From Bacillota bacterium (GTDB lineage: Bacteria; Bacillota; Clostridia; TANB77; CAG-465), in the NCBI GenBank assembly GCA_023460515.1, contig JAEWPS010000045.1, forward strand, positions 69,957 to 133,956: a DNA stretch of 64,000 nt, read 5' to 3'. A program made the position numbers and the translations under genes. Below, piece by piece: positions 18,271-27,059 of the stretch (its first letter is position 1; each line of letters begins with the position of its first letter). The notes under the pieces are model-generated. The model did not search any database. It was given only the letters and a program-made list of their open reading frames with translations, and was not told the DNA's origin.

Positions 18271-19578
18271 ATGCTTCAAACCTTGAAAAGCATATTTTCA
18301 GTTAAAGATTTAAGAAAGAAAATATTGTTTACAGTATTTATTATTTTATTATATAGATTAGGTACTTTTATAACAGTACCTGGTTTTGATAAAATAGCAT
18401 TTATGGAACAAATAGGAACAGATGCAGGAATACTTGGAACTATAAACTTAATATCTGGTGGAGCGTTTAGTAGATTCTCAATATTTGCTATGACAATAGG
18501 ACCATATATTACAGCTTCAATAGTACTGAATTTGTTACAAGTTATAGTTCCTAGTTTAGAAAAACTTGCTAAAGAAGGTGAAGAGGGTAAAAAAACTCTT
18601 AGTAAATATACAAAGTATCTAACAATTGCATTTGCACTTGTTGAAGCACTTGGATTATTTTTAAGCTATAGAAAATTTTTATTACCTTCATTAACTTACG
18701 GTGCAGGTGAAGTACTTGGAGCATTACTGTTTATAGGAAGTCTTATGGCTGGAACTGCAATACTTATCTGGCTTGGTGATAAAATTACTGAGTATGGTAT
18801 TGGAAATGGTATTTCAATACTAATATTTGTTGGTATTATATCAGGTACACCAGGTGGTGCAGTTGCTCTATATAACTTTGCAATAGGTGGTTTTACAAAT
18901 TTATTAATAGTTGCAGCATTAGTTTTAGCTATGATTATAGTTATAGCTGGAGTTATTTACATGCAACAAGCTGAAAGAAGAATACCTGTAAATTATGCAA
19001 AAAGAGTAGTAGGAAGAAAATTATATGGTGGACAAAGTACTCATATTCCAATTAAAGTAGCGATGGCAGGTGTTATGCCAATAATATTTGCAATGTCATT
19101 TATGATGTTTCCATCTACAATAATTGGTATAGCTACTAAAAATGCTCCAACAGGATTTTGGAAAGTACTATATAATATATTCTCTGTTTCTTCAGGAAGT
19201 AGTTGGTATAACTTATTAATATATTCAATTATATATATGTTACTTATAATTACATTTACATTTATATATACAATGTTTATAGTTAATTCAGTTGAAATAG
19301 CTAATTCATTAAAGAAAAATGGTGGATTTATACCTGGCGTAAGAGCAGGAAAAAACACTTCAGATTATATATCTACTGTACTTAAGTATATAACTTCAGT
19401 AGGAGCATTGTTCCTAGCTGCAGTTGCAGTACTTCCAATATTACTTCAAGGTTTTATGCCAATTTCAATTACATTTGGTGGCACATCAGTACTTATAGTA
19501 GTAAGTGTTGCTTTAGAAGTTCTTAAAAATCTTGAAACTCAAATGGTAAGTAGACATTATAAAGGATTTTTAGATTAA
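18271..19578 (+). CDS. secY: Preprotein translocase subunit SecY
   Basis: A 435-residue channel subunit of the Sec translocon with ten predicted membrane segments. MLQTLKSIFSVKDLRKKILF and the plug-region segment LINLISGGAFSR-like (NLISGGAFSRFSIFAMTIGP) are typical. The cytosolic loop AERRIPVNYAKR and the C-terminal NLETQMVSRHYKGFL are conserved. It is the last gene of this transcription unit. Two terminators follow, and adk, normally next, is displaced by nearly 10 kb. Confidence 0.97.
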   Translation: MLQTLKSIFSVKDLRKKILFTVFIILLYRLGTFITVPGFDKIAFMEQIGTDAGILGTINLISGGAFSRFSIFAMTIGPYITASIVLNLLQVIVPSLEKLAKEGEEGKKTLSKYTKYLTIAFALVEALGLFLSYRKFLLPSLTYGAGEVLGALLFIGSLMAGTAILIWLGDKITEYGIGNGISILIFVGIISGTPGGAVALYNFAIGGFTNLLIVAALVLAMIIVIAGVIYMQQAERRIPVNYAKRVVGRKLYGGQSTHIPIKVAMAGVMPIIFAMSFMMFPSTIIGIATKNAPTGFWKVLYNIFSVSSGSSWYNLLIYSIIYMLLIITFTFIYTMFIVNSVEIANSLKKNGGFIPGVRAGKNTSDYISTVLKYITSVGALFLAAVAVLPILLQGFMPISITFGGTSVLIVVSVALEVLKNLETQMVSRHYKGFLD

Positions 19579-19591
19579 AAATATATTTTAA

Positions 19592-19634
19592 ATATATGCT
19601 GATATGATTTTTTCATTTCAGTATATATTTTTTA
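19592..19634 (+). terminator. First intrinsic terminator after secY
   Basis: ATATATGCTGA (from 19592) pairs with TCAGTATATAT (to 19628), with an inner ATGA/TCAT stem, followed by a T-rich run. Confidence 0.75.
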
Positions 19635-19657
19635 TATAAATAAAATAATTTATAAAA

Positions 19658-19700
19658 TTGCAATTTCAATTTATAAAAGTTGAGGTTGCAATTTTTTTAT
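19658..19700 (+). terminator. Second intrinsic terminator after secY
   Basis: TTGCAATTTCAA (19658-19669) pairs over 12 positions, with two G-U pairs, with TTGAGGTTGCAA (19680-19691), followed by seven T. Two terminators in series isolate the ribosomal transcript from the germination operon. Confidence 0.85.
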
Positions 19701-19740
19701 CTAATTTATAAAAATAATATAATTATAAAAAAATTGTAAA

Positions 19741-19771
19741 TGTATATTTTTACAGTTTTAAGTAAATATTA
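19741..19771 (+). promoter_or_regulatory. Candidate forespore (sigma-G/F-type) promoter of the ger operon
   Basis: TGTATA (19741-19746) and AATATTA (19765-19771) are 18 bases apart. They resemble the known sigma-G pattern TGMATA-N17/18-CATAMTA (6 of 6 and 5 of 7). Forespore expression is what GerA-type operons show in Bacillus. No good sigma-A alternative is seen in the same gap. Confidence 0.4.
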
Positions 19772-19787
19772 TAACTAGGTGATTTTC

Positions 19788-21323
19788 TTGAAATTAAATA
19801 TAGTTAAACACATAAAGAAAAAAGAAAAAAAAGTAATTGAGAAACAGCAAAACCAAGATAAAAATACATTGCTTAATATTGAGAATCTTAAAAATTTGTT
19901 TGGAAGTAGCCAAGATATTAAATATAGGGAAATATTAATAAATAGCGATAGTGCACTGCCAGTTAATCTTATATATGTAGATGGATTAGTAAATTCATCA
20001 GATATAAGTAATTATGTTGTAAAGCCACTTATTGAAAACCAAAAAATTTCTGAATCTAAAAATTTAGACGAAATCATTAAATTAATTCAAGATGGCGCAC
20101 TATATTTTTCATCACAAATTATTTCTAACGACTTAAATATGGTTGCAAACGAAATAACATCTGGAAGTTCTGTTCTTCTATTTAGTGATCAAAATACAGC
20201 TTTTATTTTTGATACAAAAGGATTTGATAAAAGATCAATGATGGAACCGACCATTGAAAATGTAAATAAAGGTCCAAAAGATTCATTTATTGAAAATTTT
20301 AGATCAAATACTGCATTAGTAAGAAGAAAGATAAAGGTACCTGATTTGATTATAGAACAAATGACAATTGGTTTACGTACACAAACTTCAGTTGCTTTAG
20401 TTTCTATTAAAAGTATAACTAATGATGAAATATTAAACTTAGCAAGGGATAGATTGAAATCTATAAATGTAGATAATTTATTAACAACTAGTATAATAGA
20501 AGATGCTTTATCTGATAATCTATATAGTTCTCTTCCCCAGGTTTCAAGTACAGAGAGACCTGATAAATTCTGTGCGGATATTATTGAGGGGAGAGTTGGA
20601 ATAATAGTAGATGGTTTACCGATTGGATTTATTGTTCCTGGTACATTTAATCAGTTTATGCAAACGCCAGAAGATTATTCACGTAAGTTTATGGTTTCAT
20701 CTTTTATAAGGGTAATACGTTATATTTCATTGGTTCTAGCTATTTTTCTACCGGCATTATATGTTGCCGTTACAACATTCCACCCTGAAATGATTCCTAC
20801 TAATGTTGTGCTATTCATTGCTAAATCAAGGGAAGGTGTAGCATTTCCTGTTGCAGTAGAAGCACTAGCACTTATTATTTCATTTGAAATATTATATGAA
20901 GCGGGTTTAAGAATTCCCAAGAGTGTTGGGCAAACTGTTTCAATTGTTGGAACATTGGTGGTTGGTCAGGCGGCAGTAGAAGCAAAATTGGTATCACCCT
21001 CGATTGTTGTAATTGTCGCAATAACTGCAATAGCGTCATTTACAATACCAAATCAGGATTTTAGTAATGCAGTAAGACTATGGAGAATTACATCAACAAT
21101 TTTTGGAATATTTTTAGGGTTATTAGGACTTGTTATAGCAATATTATTATTAGGATTTGAATTTTGTAAATTACAATCTTTTGGAGTGCCATATATGGCT
21201 CCGTTTGTTGGAAATGATGGTAAAGACCTCATGAAAGACACATTTTTTAGACTTCCTAGTAATAGTAATAAAACTAGACCAAATTGTTTGAAAACAAAAG
21301 ATGCTAAAAGGCAAGGTGATTAG
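19788..21323 (+). CDS. gerA: GerA-type spore germination protein, A subunit
   Basis: 511 residues from TTG 19788, chosen because AGGTGA lies 4-5 bases ahead; the GTG at 19779 overlaps that site. An N-terminal soluble part (about 1-290) carries the family blocks NSDSALPVNLIYVDGLV and LRTQTSVALVSIKSIT. A membrane part follows with about five segments and PQVSSTERPDKFCADIIEGR and DYSRKFMVSSFIRVIRY signatures. GerA-type A subunits sit in the spore inner membrane and, with B and C subunits, sense germinants. It heads an operon with gerC, a small membrane protein and two B-type permease genes. Confidence 0.92.
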   Translation: MKLNIVKHIKKKEKKVIEKQQNQDKNTLLNIENLKNLFGSSQDIKYREILINSDSALPVNLIYVDGLVNSSDISNYVVKPLIENQKISESKNLDEIIKLIQDGALYFSSQIISNDLNMVANEITSGSSVLLFSDQNTAFIFDTKGFDKRSMMEPTIENVNKGPKDSFIENFRSNTALVRRKIKVPDLIIEQMTIGLRTQTSVALVSIKSITNDEILNLARDRLKSINVDNLLTTSIIEDALSDNLYSSLPQVSSTERPDKFCADIIEGRVGIIVDGLPIGFIVPGTFNQFMQTPEDYSRKFMVSSFIRVIRYISLVLAIFLPALYVAVTTFHPEMIPTNVVLFIAKSREGVAFPVAVEALALIISFEILYEAGLRIPKSVGQTVSIVGTLVVGQAAVEAKLVSPSIVVIVAITAIASFTIPNQDFSNAVRLWRITSTIFGIFLGLLGLVIAILLLGFEFCKLQSFGVPYMAPFVGNDGKDLMKDTFFRLPSNSNKTRPNCLKTKDAKRQGD

Positions 21324-21326
21324 ATT

Positions 21327-22715
21327 ATGAAAAAGGATTCTGTTTTGATATTTTTAATAATACTTTCTGGAGTAATCTTGTTTATGAGCTTATCTGATTT
21401 TAAAAACCCCATTAATATACCAGGTAATATAGAACAAAATTATTTTGTTCTTGCTGCTGGAATTGATAAAGCGAATGATGGAGTGAATAAATTTAAATTA
21501 ACTACAATCGGTGAAAAATTTAATGTTCCAAGTGGTGATTCATCTTCAACTGGTGGCAAAAATGCAGAAATAGTAACTGCCGACGGTAATACAATGTTTG
21601 AAACTGTAAGAAATTTTGCTTTGTTTAAAAGTAAGAGTGTATTTTGGGGTCATATTAAATATATTTTGATCAGTGAAGAAGTTGCTAAGGAAAATATACT
21701 GGATATATTAGATTTCTTTACTAGAGATCATGAACTTAGATTTGATACTACTATTGTAATTGTAAAAGATACTTCTGCTGAATCTTTTATAAGGTCAGGT
21801 GAACAAATTAAACAATTTACTATAGATTTATTAGATGGTGTATTTCATAATATAGGTAAATTATCTTTAACTTATGAAATAAGGCTATCTGATGTTATGC
21901 AGACATTTAATAATGTATATTGCTCTGCATATATACCTACTATTAGTATGGTTTCAAGAAAAAACGATGAGATAAGCACTAGCAAAGTGGGGAATAGTAC
22001 AGTACCAATTGGTGGTGGAAAACCAGTTGGAACCAATTTAGTAAAGGAAAACACATCAAAAGAAGAAAGTACTTCAGAAAGTGATAGTAGTTCAAAGCAA
22101 AACGAAAGTTCACAAAGTGGCAGTTCAAGTTCTAAGGATAGTACATCTGCTAAAGAAAAGGATATTTTATATTTAAATTTAAACGGATTTGCAGTTTTTG
22201 ATGGAGTTAAATTATTAGGATATGTATCTGACTATATGGCTCGAGGGTTAAATTGGATAAATTCAAATATAGTATCTACTATTATTGTAGTTAAAGATGA
22301 GAAAGAAAAAGATGTATCTATGGAAGTAATTAATTCAAGTTCAAAAATTAAAATAGATTTGGATGGGAATATTCCGCAGGCATCAATTAACATAAATTTT
22401 TCAACTAATATAGGAGAAGTAATGTCTCAGGATAATATATTTAATGAAGTAGAATTATCTAAAATTATAGAAAAACAAAATGATATTGTAAAAAAAGAAG
22501 CAGAAAGTATAATAGAATTTGCTCAAAAAAATAATTTAGATATATTAGGTATTAGTGATGCAATTTATCATCAACATCCGCTAAAATGGGACATAATTAA
22601 AGAAAATTGGAAAGAAACTTTTAAAACTATGGAAATCACTGTAAATGTGCAGTCAAATGTTAATAGAACTTACCATATTAGGCAACCTATTCGAAGTGAG
22701 AGTGGTGATAAGTAA
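21327..22715 (+). CDS. gerC: Ger(x)C-family spore germination protein lacking a lipobox cysteine
   Basis: 462 residues. The fold-defining blocks (NYFVLAAGIDKANDG; FALFKSKSVFWGHIKYILIS; FTRDHELRFDTTIVIVKDTS) identify the C subunit of a GerA-type receptor. The usual form is a lipoprotein, but here the N-terminal hydrophobic segment (about 5-21) is followed by LSDFKNP and no cysteine, so a membrane anchor or signal peptide is more likely. A Ser/Glu/Lys low-complexity linker (about 240-275) separates the two domains. It is 3 bases after gerA, and its stop overlaps the next ATG (TAATG). Confidence 0.9.
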   Translation: MKKDSVLIFLIILSGVILFMSLSDFKNPINIPGNIEQNYFVLAAGIDKANDGVNKFKLTTIGEKFNVPSGDSSSTGGKNAEIVTADGNTMFETVRNFALFKSKSVFWGHIKYILISEEVAKENILDILDFFTRDHELRFDTTIVIVKDTSAESFIRSGEQIKQFTIDLLDGVFHNIGKLSLTYEIRLSDVMQTFNNVYCSAYIPTISMVSRKNDEISTSKVGNSTVPIGGGKPVGTNLVKENTSKEESTSESDSSSKQNESSQSGSSSSKDSTSAKEKDILYLNLNGFAVFDGVKLLGYVSDYMARGLNWINSNIVSTIIVVKDEKEKDVSMEVINSSSKIKIDLDGNIPQASININFSTNIGEVMSQDNIFNEVELSKIIEKQNDIVKKEAESIIEFAQKNNLDILGISDAIYHQHPLKWDIIKENWKETFKTMEITVNVQSNVNRTYHIRQPIRSESGDK

Positions 22716-22933
22716 TGATATATTTTTTTATATTTATTTTGATGTTAAGCATTTATGAAATTTATTGTATAACTAAAGATAATAAAATTAATAGAAAAGA
22801 TAGAATTATTCAAATTATAGTTTACTTATCAATGTTATTGATAGTATCAATTATTGCAATATACTATTATTCAAACAAATATGGTAATAGTTTATCATAT
22901 TATATTTTTAAAATTTTTAATATACATTATTAA
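22715..22933 (+). CDS. Small two-helix membrane protein in the ger operon
   Basis: 72 residues with two hydrophobic segments (about 1-18 and 31-52) separated by a charged KDNKINRKDR loop. The ATG overlaps the gerC stop by 1 base, so translation is coupled. I recognise no family by sequence. Its position matches that of the small D-type subunits reported beside some GerA receptors, which is a positional guess only. Confidence 0.6.
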   Translation: MIYFFIFILMLSIYEIYCITKDNKINRKDRIIQIIVYLSMLLIVSIIAIYYYSNKYGNSLSYYIFKIFNIHY

Positions 22934-22945
22934 TGGGGGTCAAAA

Positions 22946-24030
22946 ATGAGCAATGATAATAAAATTTCAGTAAAACAAGCTATGATATTTATTGTAATTA
23001 TCTTTTGTGCTCCGGCAATAAGGTACATACCGTTATATTCTTCTCAACAAGCTAAACAAGCAGCATGGCTGGCGCCATTAGTCGCTTTGTTTTTTCAAAT
23101 AATATATGTTTTGATTTGGTGCAAAGTAATAAAAAAATATGGTAGTAAGTCATTTATAGATATTATAAAAGATATAATAGGAAAAATTTTTGGTACTATA
23201 GTTATTAGTATATATTTTATATGGATTACACTTTTTCTTGCATATAATATTAGATTATACGCAGAAAGAATTTTAGGTGCTACCCGGACGGAATGAATCT
23301 TTATATTGTTATTGGTAGTATGTTAGTAGTTGTTGGTTATATTTTGAAAGAGGGACTCATTCCACTTGCAAAAATGGCTGAATTGTTTATAATATTTTTA
23401 GGTGGAATATTTTTAATATATAACATTTTAATCATTCCAGAAATGCAAATTAAAAATTTATTTCCAATAACCTATAAAGATACATTTTCTATATTTAAAG
23501 CATCATATCCTATAATGTCAATATTTGGATACAATATTTTGATATTTATGTTTAATGATGATATAGAACATAAGGGGGAATTTAAAAAAGCAAGTATAAT
23601 GTCAGTATTGACATTAATAATCATATCATTTATAGTAATTATTGTTCCTATATCTGTGTTTGGATCATCAGTGATATCAGATATGCCTATACCGTTTCTT
23701 AACACTATGATGGAGATATCATTATTTGATGTTATAGAAAGAATAGAATCAGGAATAATTATGTTTTGGATTATTACAGATTTTATGTTAGTATCTATTT
23801 TTGTATATTCAGCGATACATATGTTAAAAGTATCATTTAAAATGCCTAATGTAAAACCATTAACATTAATATATATTGTAGGAATATTTTTCTTATCATT
23901 GATTATAGCTAAATCAACAGCTGAGTTGCAAACGTTTTCTGAAAATATATTGACTTTAACAAACATAATTATGGGGTTTTGTTTGCCAATATTTATATTT
24001 TTGATTGGAAAAGTAAGAAAAAAAGTATAA
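22946..24030 (+). pseudogene. gerB: GerB-type germinant receptor permease interrupted by a one-base frameshift
   Basis: Two frames cover one protein. The first (22946-23296) runs from MSNDNKISVKQAMIFIV and ends GATRTE. The second (23293-24030) resumes with MNLYIVIGSMLVVVGYI. Restoring one C in the CCC run at 23283-23285 gives a junction that aligns residue for residue with the intact paralogue next door, and the joined protein has the same length and about ten membrane segments (spore permease, APC superfamily). An ATGA overlap at 23293-23296 could allow re-initiation. It is either a true lesion in one of two copies, a two-piece protein, or a sequence error. Confidence 0.8.
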
Positions 24031-24058
24031 AATAACTAATATTAAAGAGGTGATAAAA

Positions 24059-25147
24059 ATGAGTAATGATAATGGTAAAATTTCAGTAAAGCAAGCAATG
24101 ATATTTATAATAATAATTTTTTGTGCGCCTGCAATAAGGTATATACCGCTTTTTACCGCTCAACAAGCTAAACAAGCTGCATGGATTTCACCATTAATTG
24201 CAATTATTTTTGAAATAATATATATGTTAATTTGGAATAAATTTATAAAAAGATATGCTAGTAAGTCATATATAGATATTGTAAAAGATATAGTTGGAAA
24301 ACTAATTGGAAATATAATTTGTATAATGTATTTTTTGTGGATAACTTTTTTACTTTCGTATAATGTAAGAATGTATTGTGAAAGAATAGTAGCAACAGCT
24401 ATGCCAGGAGTTAGTATATTTATCGTTTTAGGTACTATGCTATTAATTGTTGGATATATCGTGAAAAATGGAATTGTTACTTTGGCAAAAATGGCTGAAC
24501 TATTTTTTATAGCTCTTAGCATAATTTTTATAGTATATAATGTTTTAATATTACCAAAAATAGAATTACAAAACATATTTCCTATAACATATAAAGATGC
24601 ATTTCCAATATTTAAAGCAAATTTTGGGATAATTGCAATATTTGCATATAATATTTTAATATTTATATTTAATGACAAAATAGATCACAAAGGCGATTTT
24701 AAAAAATTAAGTATGAAGACAACAATAATTTTGTCGGTTATATCTCTTTTAGTAATTATTATACCTTTATCTGTTTTCGGATGGTCAATATTAGTAAAAA
24801 TGCCAATACCGTATATTAATACCATGACAGAAATATCTTTATTTGATGTTATAGAAAGAATAGAGTCGGGAATGATTATGTTTTGGATAATTTCAGACTT
24901 TATTTTGATATCTACTTTTATATACACAGCAATTCATATAATTAGATTATCATTTAAAATGCCCAATATTAGATCAACATCTATTATATATATAATTGGA
25001 ATTTTCTTTTTGTCACTAATTTTAGCCCGAAGTACTATAGAACTAAGTGTATTGTCATTAAAAATATTAACTCCTCTGAATATAATTATGGGCTATTTGA
25101 TTCCTATACTTATTTTTATTATTGCTAAAATTAGAAAGAAAGTATAA
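24059..25147 (+). CDS. gerB: GerB-type spore germination permease (intact copy)
   Basis: 362 residues from ATG 24059, preceded by AAAGAGGTGAT; the GTG at 24050 lies inside that site. It is a ten-helix protein of the spore germination permease family, with the conserved early block FCAPAIRYIPLFTAQQAKQA and the middle MAELFFIAL and FDVIERIESGMIMFWIISD blocks. It is a close paralogue of the frameshifted gene just upstream, so the operon has undergone a tandem duplication of its B subunit. It is the last gene before a terminator. Confidence 0.9.
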   Translation: MSNDNGKISVKQAMIFIIIIFCAPAIRYIPLFTAQQAKQAAWISPLIAIIFEIIYMLIWNKFIKRYASKSYIDIVKDIVGKLIGNIICIMYFLWITFLLSYNVRMYCERIVATAMPGVSIFIVLGTMLLIVGYIVKNGIVTLAKMAELFFIALSIIFIVYNVLILPKIELQNIFPITYKDAFPIFKANFGIIAIFAYNILIFIFNDKIDHKGDFKKLSMKTTIILSVISLLVIIIPLSVFGWSILVKMPIPYINTMTEISLFDVIERIESGMIMFWIISDFILISTFIYTAIHIIRLSFKMPNIRSTSIIYIIGIFFLSLILARSTIELSVLSLKILTPLNIIMGYLIPILIFIIAKIRKKV

Positions 25148-25161
25148 TTTGTTTATAAACT

Positions 25162-25204
25162 TAAAAATAGCATTGTATAAATTTACAGTGCTATTTTTAA
25201 ATTT
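25162..25204 (+). terminator. Intrinsic terminator after the ger operon
   Basis: TAAAAATAGCA (25162-25172) pairs perfectly with TGCTATTTTTA (25189-25199), with A and T flanks. Confidence 0.8.
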
Positions 25205-25313
25205 ACTATATATATTTATTTATGCAAAGATATAAAAACAATTTTAAAAGTTGAGTTTTTTAAAAACAAATCGATTATAAAGTGAATATTTATACTTTAA
25301 ATAATTGTAGGTA

Positions 25314-25340
25314 ACACATAAACATAGACTTCATATTATA
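25314..25340 (+). promoter_or_regulatory. Sigma-K-type promoter, first collagen-like gene
   Basis: AC (25314-25315), 16 bases, then CATATTATA (25332-25340). This matches the late mother-cell pattern AC-N16-CATANNNTA. Transcription would begin near 25347, with a leader of about 34 bases. Confidence 0.65.
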
Positions 25341-25380
25341 TTATAGACACATTGAAGTGTTATATAGAAAGGAGTAAAAC

Positions 25381-26187
25381 ATGAGAGAAAGTTCATATAA
25401 TGACTATAATAATTGCGAGAGTCAATATCGTCCTATAGAAAATTGTAGAGTTAAATATTGTTTAGTAGGACCACCAGGACCAATGGGACCACAAGGAATA
25501 CCAGGCGTTGCAGGACCAGCGGGAGCAGCAGGACCAGAAGGTGCAGCAGGGCCAGCAGGACCACAAGGTATAGCAGGACCACAAGGATTAACTGGACCAG
25601 AAGGACCAATAGGACCAGCAGGACCACAAGGAATACAAGGACCAATAGGACCACAAGGACCTGCAGGAAATGGAGCAATAATACCATTCGCATCAGGATT
25701 ACCAGTTTCGATGACAACTATAGGGCTTGGATTAGCAGGTATACCAGCTTTAGTGGGATTTGGAAATTCTGGTAATACACTAACAGCATTAGGTGGTACT
25801 ATAGATATATTGGGTGGACCAGGGGAATTACTAAATTTTGCCTTTTCTGTACCACGTGATGGAACAATAACATCAATTTCAGCATTCTTCAGCGTAACTG
25901 CTGCTTTGGCGCTTGTAGGTTCAACAATAACAATTACAGCGCAGTTATATAGTTCAACAACACCAGACAATGTATTTTCACCAATTCCAGGTGCAATTGT
26001 AACATTGGCACCACCACTAACTGGGTTAATTTCAATTGGTGATATAAGTAATGGAATTACAGAAGGTTTATCTATACCAGTAACAGCAGAGACACGTTTA
26101 CTATTAGTATTCTCTACAACTGCGACAGGTATATCACTTGTTAATACTGTACTTGGTTATGCAAGTGCAGGTATTACGATACAATAA
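25381..26187 (+). CDS. Collagen-like exosporium protein with BclB-type C-terminal domain
   Basis: 268 residues. A short hydrophilic N-terminus (about 1-29) precedes 22 Gly-X-Y triplets (about 30-96) that should form a collagen-like triple helix. The C-terminal domain contains FAFSVPRDGTITSISAFFS, ITAQLYSSTTPDNVFSPIPG and TRLLLVFSTTATG, as in proteins annotated as BclB-related exosporium glycoproteins. Such proteins form hair-like filaments on the spore surface. The triplet region is markedly richer in G and C than its surroundings (GGACCA-type codons). Its sigma-K-type promoter and own terminator agree with late mother-cell expression. Confidence 0.9.
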   Translation: MRESSYNDYNNCESQYRPIENCRVKYCLVGPPGPMGPQGIPGVAGPAGAAGPEGAAGPAGPQGIAGPQGLTGPEGPIGPAGPQGIQGPIGPQGPAGNGAIIPFASGLPVSMTTIGLGLAGIPALVGFGNSGNTLTALGGTIDILGGPGELLNFAFSVPRDGTITSISAFFSVTAALALVGSTITITAQLYSSTTPDNVFSPIPGAIVTLAPPLTGLISIGDISNGITEGLSIPVTAETRLLLVFSTTATGISLVNTVLGYASAGITIQ

Positions 26188-26215
26188 TTTTAAATTATTA
26201 ACAGTAATTATATAA

Positions 26216-26235
26216 TATAGTATAGTATAGTATAG
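26216..26235 (+). repeat. Four tandem copies of TATAG
   Basis: A perfect 5-base microsatellite between the collagen-like gene and its terminator. It is likely variable in length; no function is evident. Confidence 0.8.
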
Positions 26236-26276
26236 TAACAGTATTAAATTTTATTAATTTATGCTGTTATTTTTTT
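26236..26276 (+). terminator. Intrinsic terminator after the first collagen-like gene
   Basis: TAACAG (26236-26241) pairs with CTGTTA (26264-26269), with additional A/T pairing inside the loop, followed by seven T. Confidence 0.6.
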
Positions 26277-26314
26277 CATTAATGATTTATTATTTATTGA
26301 TTAATTATAAATTC

Positions 26315-26341
26315 ACATTCAATTCATAAAAACATATATTA
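26315..26341 (+). promoter_or_regulatory. Sigma-K-type promoter, second collagen-like gene
   Basis: AC (26315-26316), 16 bases, CATATATTA (26333-26341), the same layout as for the gene before. The leader would be about 44 bases. Confidence 0.65.
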
Positions 26342-26391
26342 TAATATAAAACATTTTACAGTTTTATATTAAATAGAAAGGGGGGATATAT

Positions 26392-26952
26392 ATGCAAAGA
26401 AGATTTTATGATAATGATCAAGAATGTTGTGATAGAGATTATTCGTGTTCAAATGAATGGTGTCATATTAATAAATCGGGACCACCAGGACCACCAGGAC
26501 CACCAGGACCACCGGGACCACCAGGAATTATAGCACAACTACGTGGATTACAAATTCAACTACAAGGTGAAACAACTATTGTGCCAGATACTACACCTGT
26601 TATATTTGATACAGTAATAGCTAATCAATCACCAGCTTTGACATATAATTCATTGACAGGTGAAATAACAATTACAGAAACAGGATTATACTATGTTAAC
26701 TGGTGGGTATCTACTGATGGTGCAGAAGCATCAACTTTTGTTGATTTCTCTGTAACTACTTCTGCTGGAGATAGTATAGGAGCATCAAGCCCTATAGTTT
26801 CAGGGCAATTAACAGGAAATGCTTTACTATCAATAACAGCGAGTGTGATTACTCCTGTTACATTGCAATTAATAAATACTACGGGTCAAACTGTAGGATT
26901 AGGCAACACTCCAATTAAAGCAGATTTAACAATTACTCATGTATCAATTTAA
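26392..26952 (+). CDS. Short collagen-like spore-surface protein with C1q/BclA-like domain
   Basis: 186 residues. A Cys- and Asp-rich N-terminus (about 1-31) leads to five GPP triplets and a GII. A beta-rich domain follows (about 50-186), with FDTVIANQSPALTYNSLTG, ITETGLYYVNWWVS and a final IKADLTITHVSI, the pattern of the C1q/TNF-like trimeric heads of BclA proteins. The GPP tract is a 9-base DNA repeat and may vary in copy number. Ribosome binding site AAAGGGGGG. Sigma-K-type promoter upstream and terminator downstream. Confidence 0.87.
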   Translation: MQRRFYDNDQECCDRDYSCSNEWCHINKSGPPGPPGPPGPPGPPGIIAQLRGLQIQLQGETTIVPDTTPVIFDTVIANQSPALTYNSLTGEITITETGLYYVNWWVSTDGAEASTFVDFSVTTSAGDSIGASSPIVSGQLTGNALLSITASVITPVTLQLINTTGQTVGLGNTPIKADLTITHVSI

Positions 26953-26956
26953 TTGT

Positions 26957-26990
26957 AAATCATATAGGGTATTTACTTTATATGATTTTT
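26957..26990 (+). terminator. Intrinsic terminator after the second collagen-like gene
   Basis: AAATCATATA (26957-26966) pairs with TATATGATTT (26979-26988) with trailing T. Confidence 0.75.
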
Positions 26991-27014
26991 TATATTCAAT
27001 GAGCATACAAACAC

Positions 27015-27041
27015 ACAATAATTTTTGCTTTGCATATAATA
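27015..27041 (+). promoter_or_regulatory. Sigma-K-type promoter of the M15-type peptidase gene
   Basis: AC (27015-27016), 16 bases, CATATAATA (27033-27041). Spacing is identical to the two collagen-like genes. The leader before ATG 27060 would be only about 12 bases. Confidence 0.6.
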
Positions 27042-27059
27042 CAAATAGGAGGGGTTTTT

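Noticed and set aside
23293..24030. Second half of the split gerB as an independent gene
   Set aside because: It lacks the first three or four membrane helices of the family and aligns directly with the C-terminal part of the intact neighbour. Re-initiation is possible but not needed to explain it.
25470..25670. Regular DNA repeats in the collagen-like genes considered as a CRISPR array
   Set aside because: The period is 9 bases without unique spacers and is explained by Gly-X-Y codons. The 42-bp repeats at 37689-37898 are likewise contiguous and coding. No cas genes are present.
25422..25970. 182-codon Pro/Gly-rich frame on the minus strand and other long frames over the collagen-like gene
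   Set aside because: They are mirror images of the repetitive Gly-X-Y coding sequence. None has a ribosome binding site or promoter.
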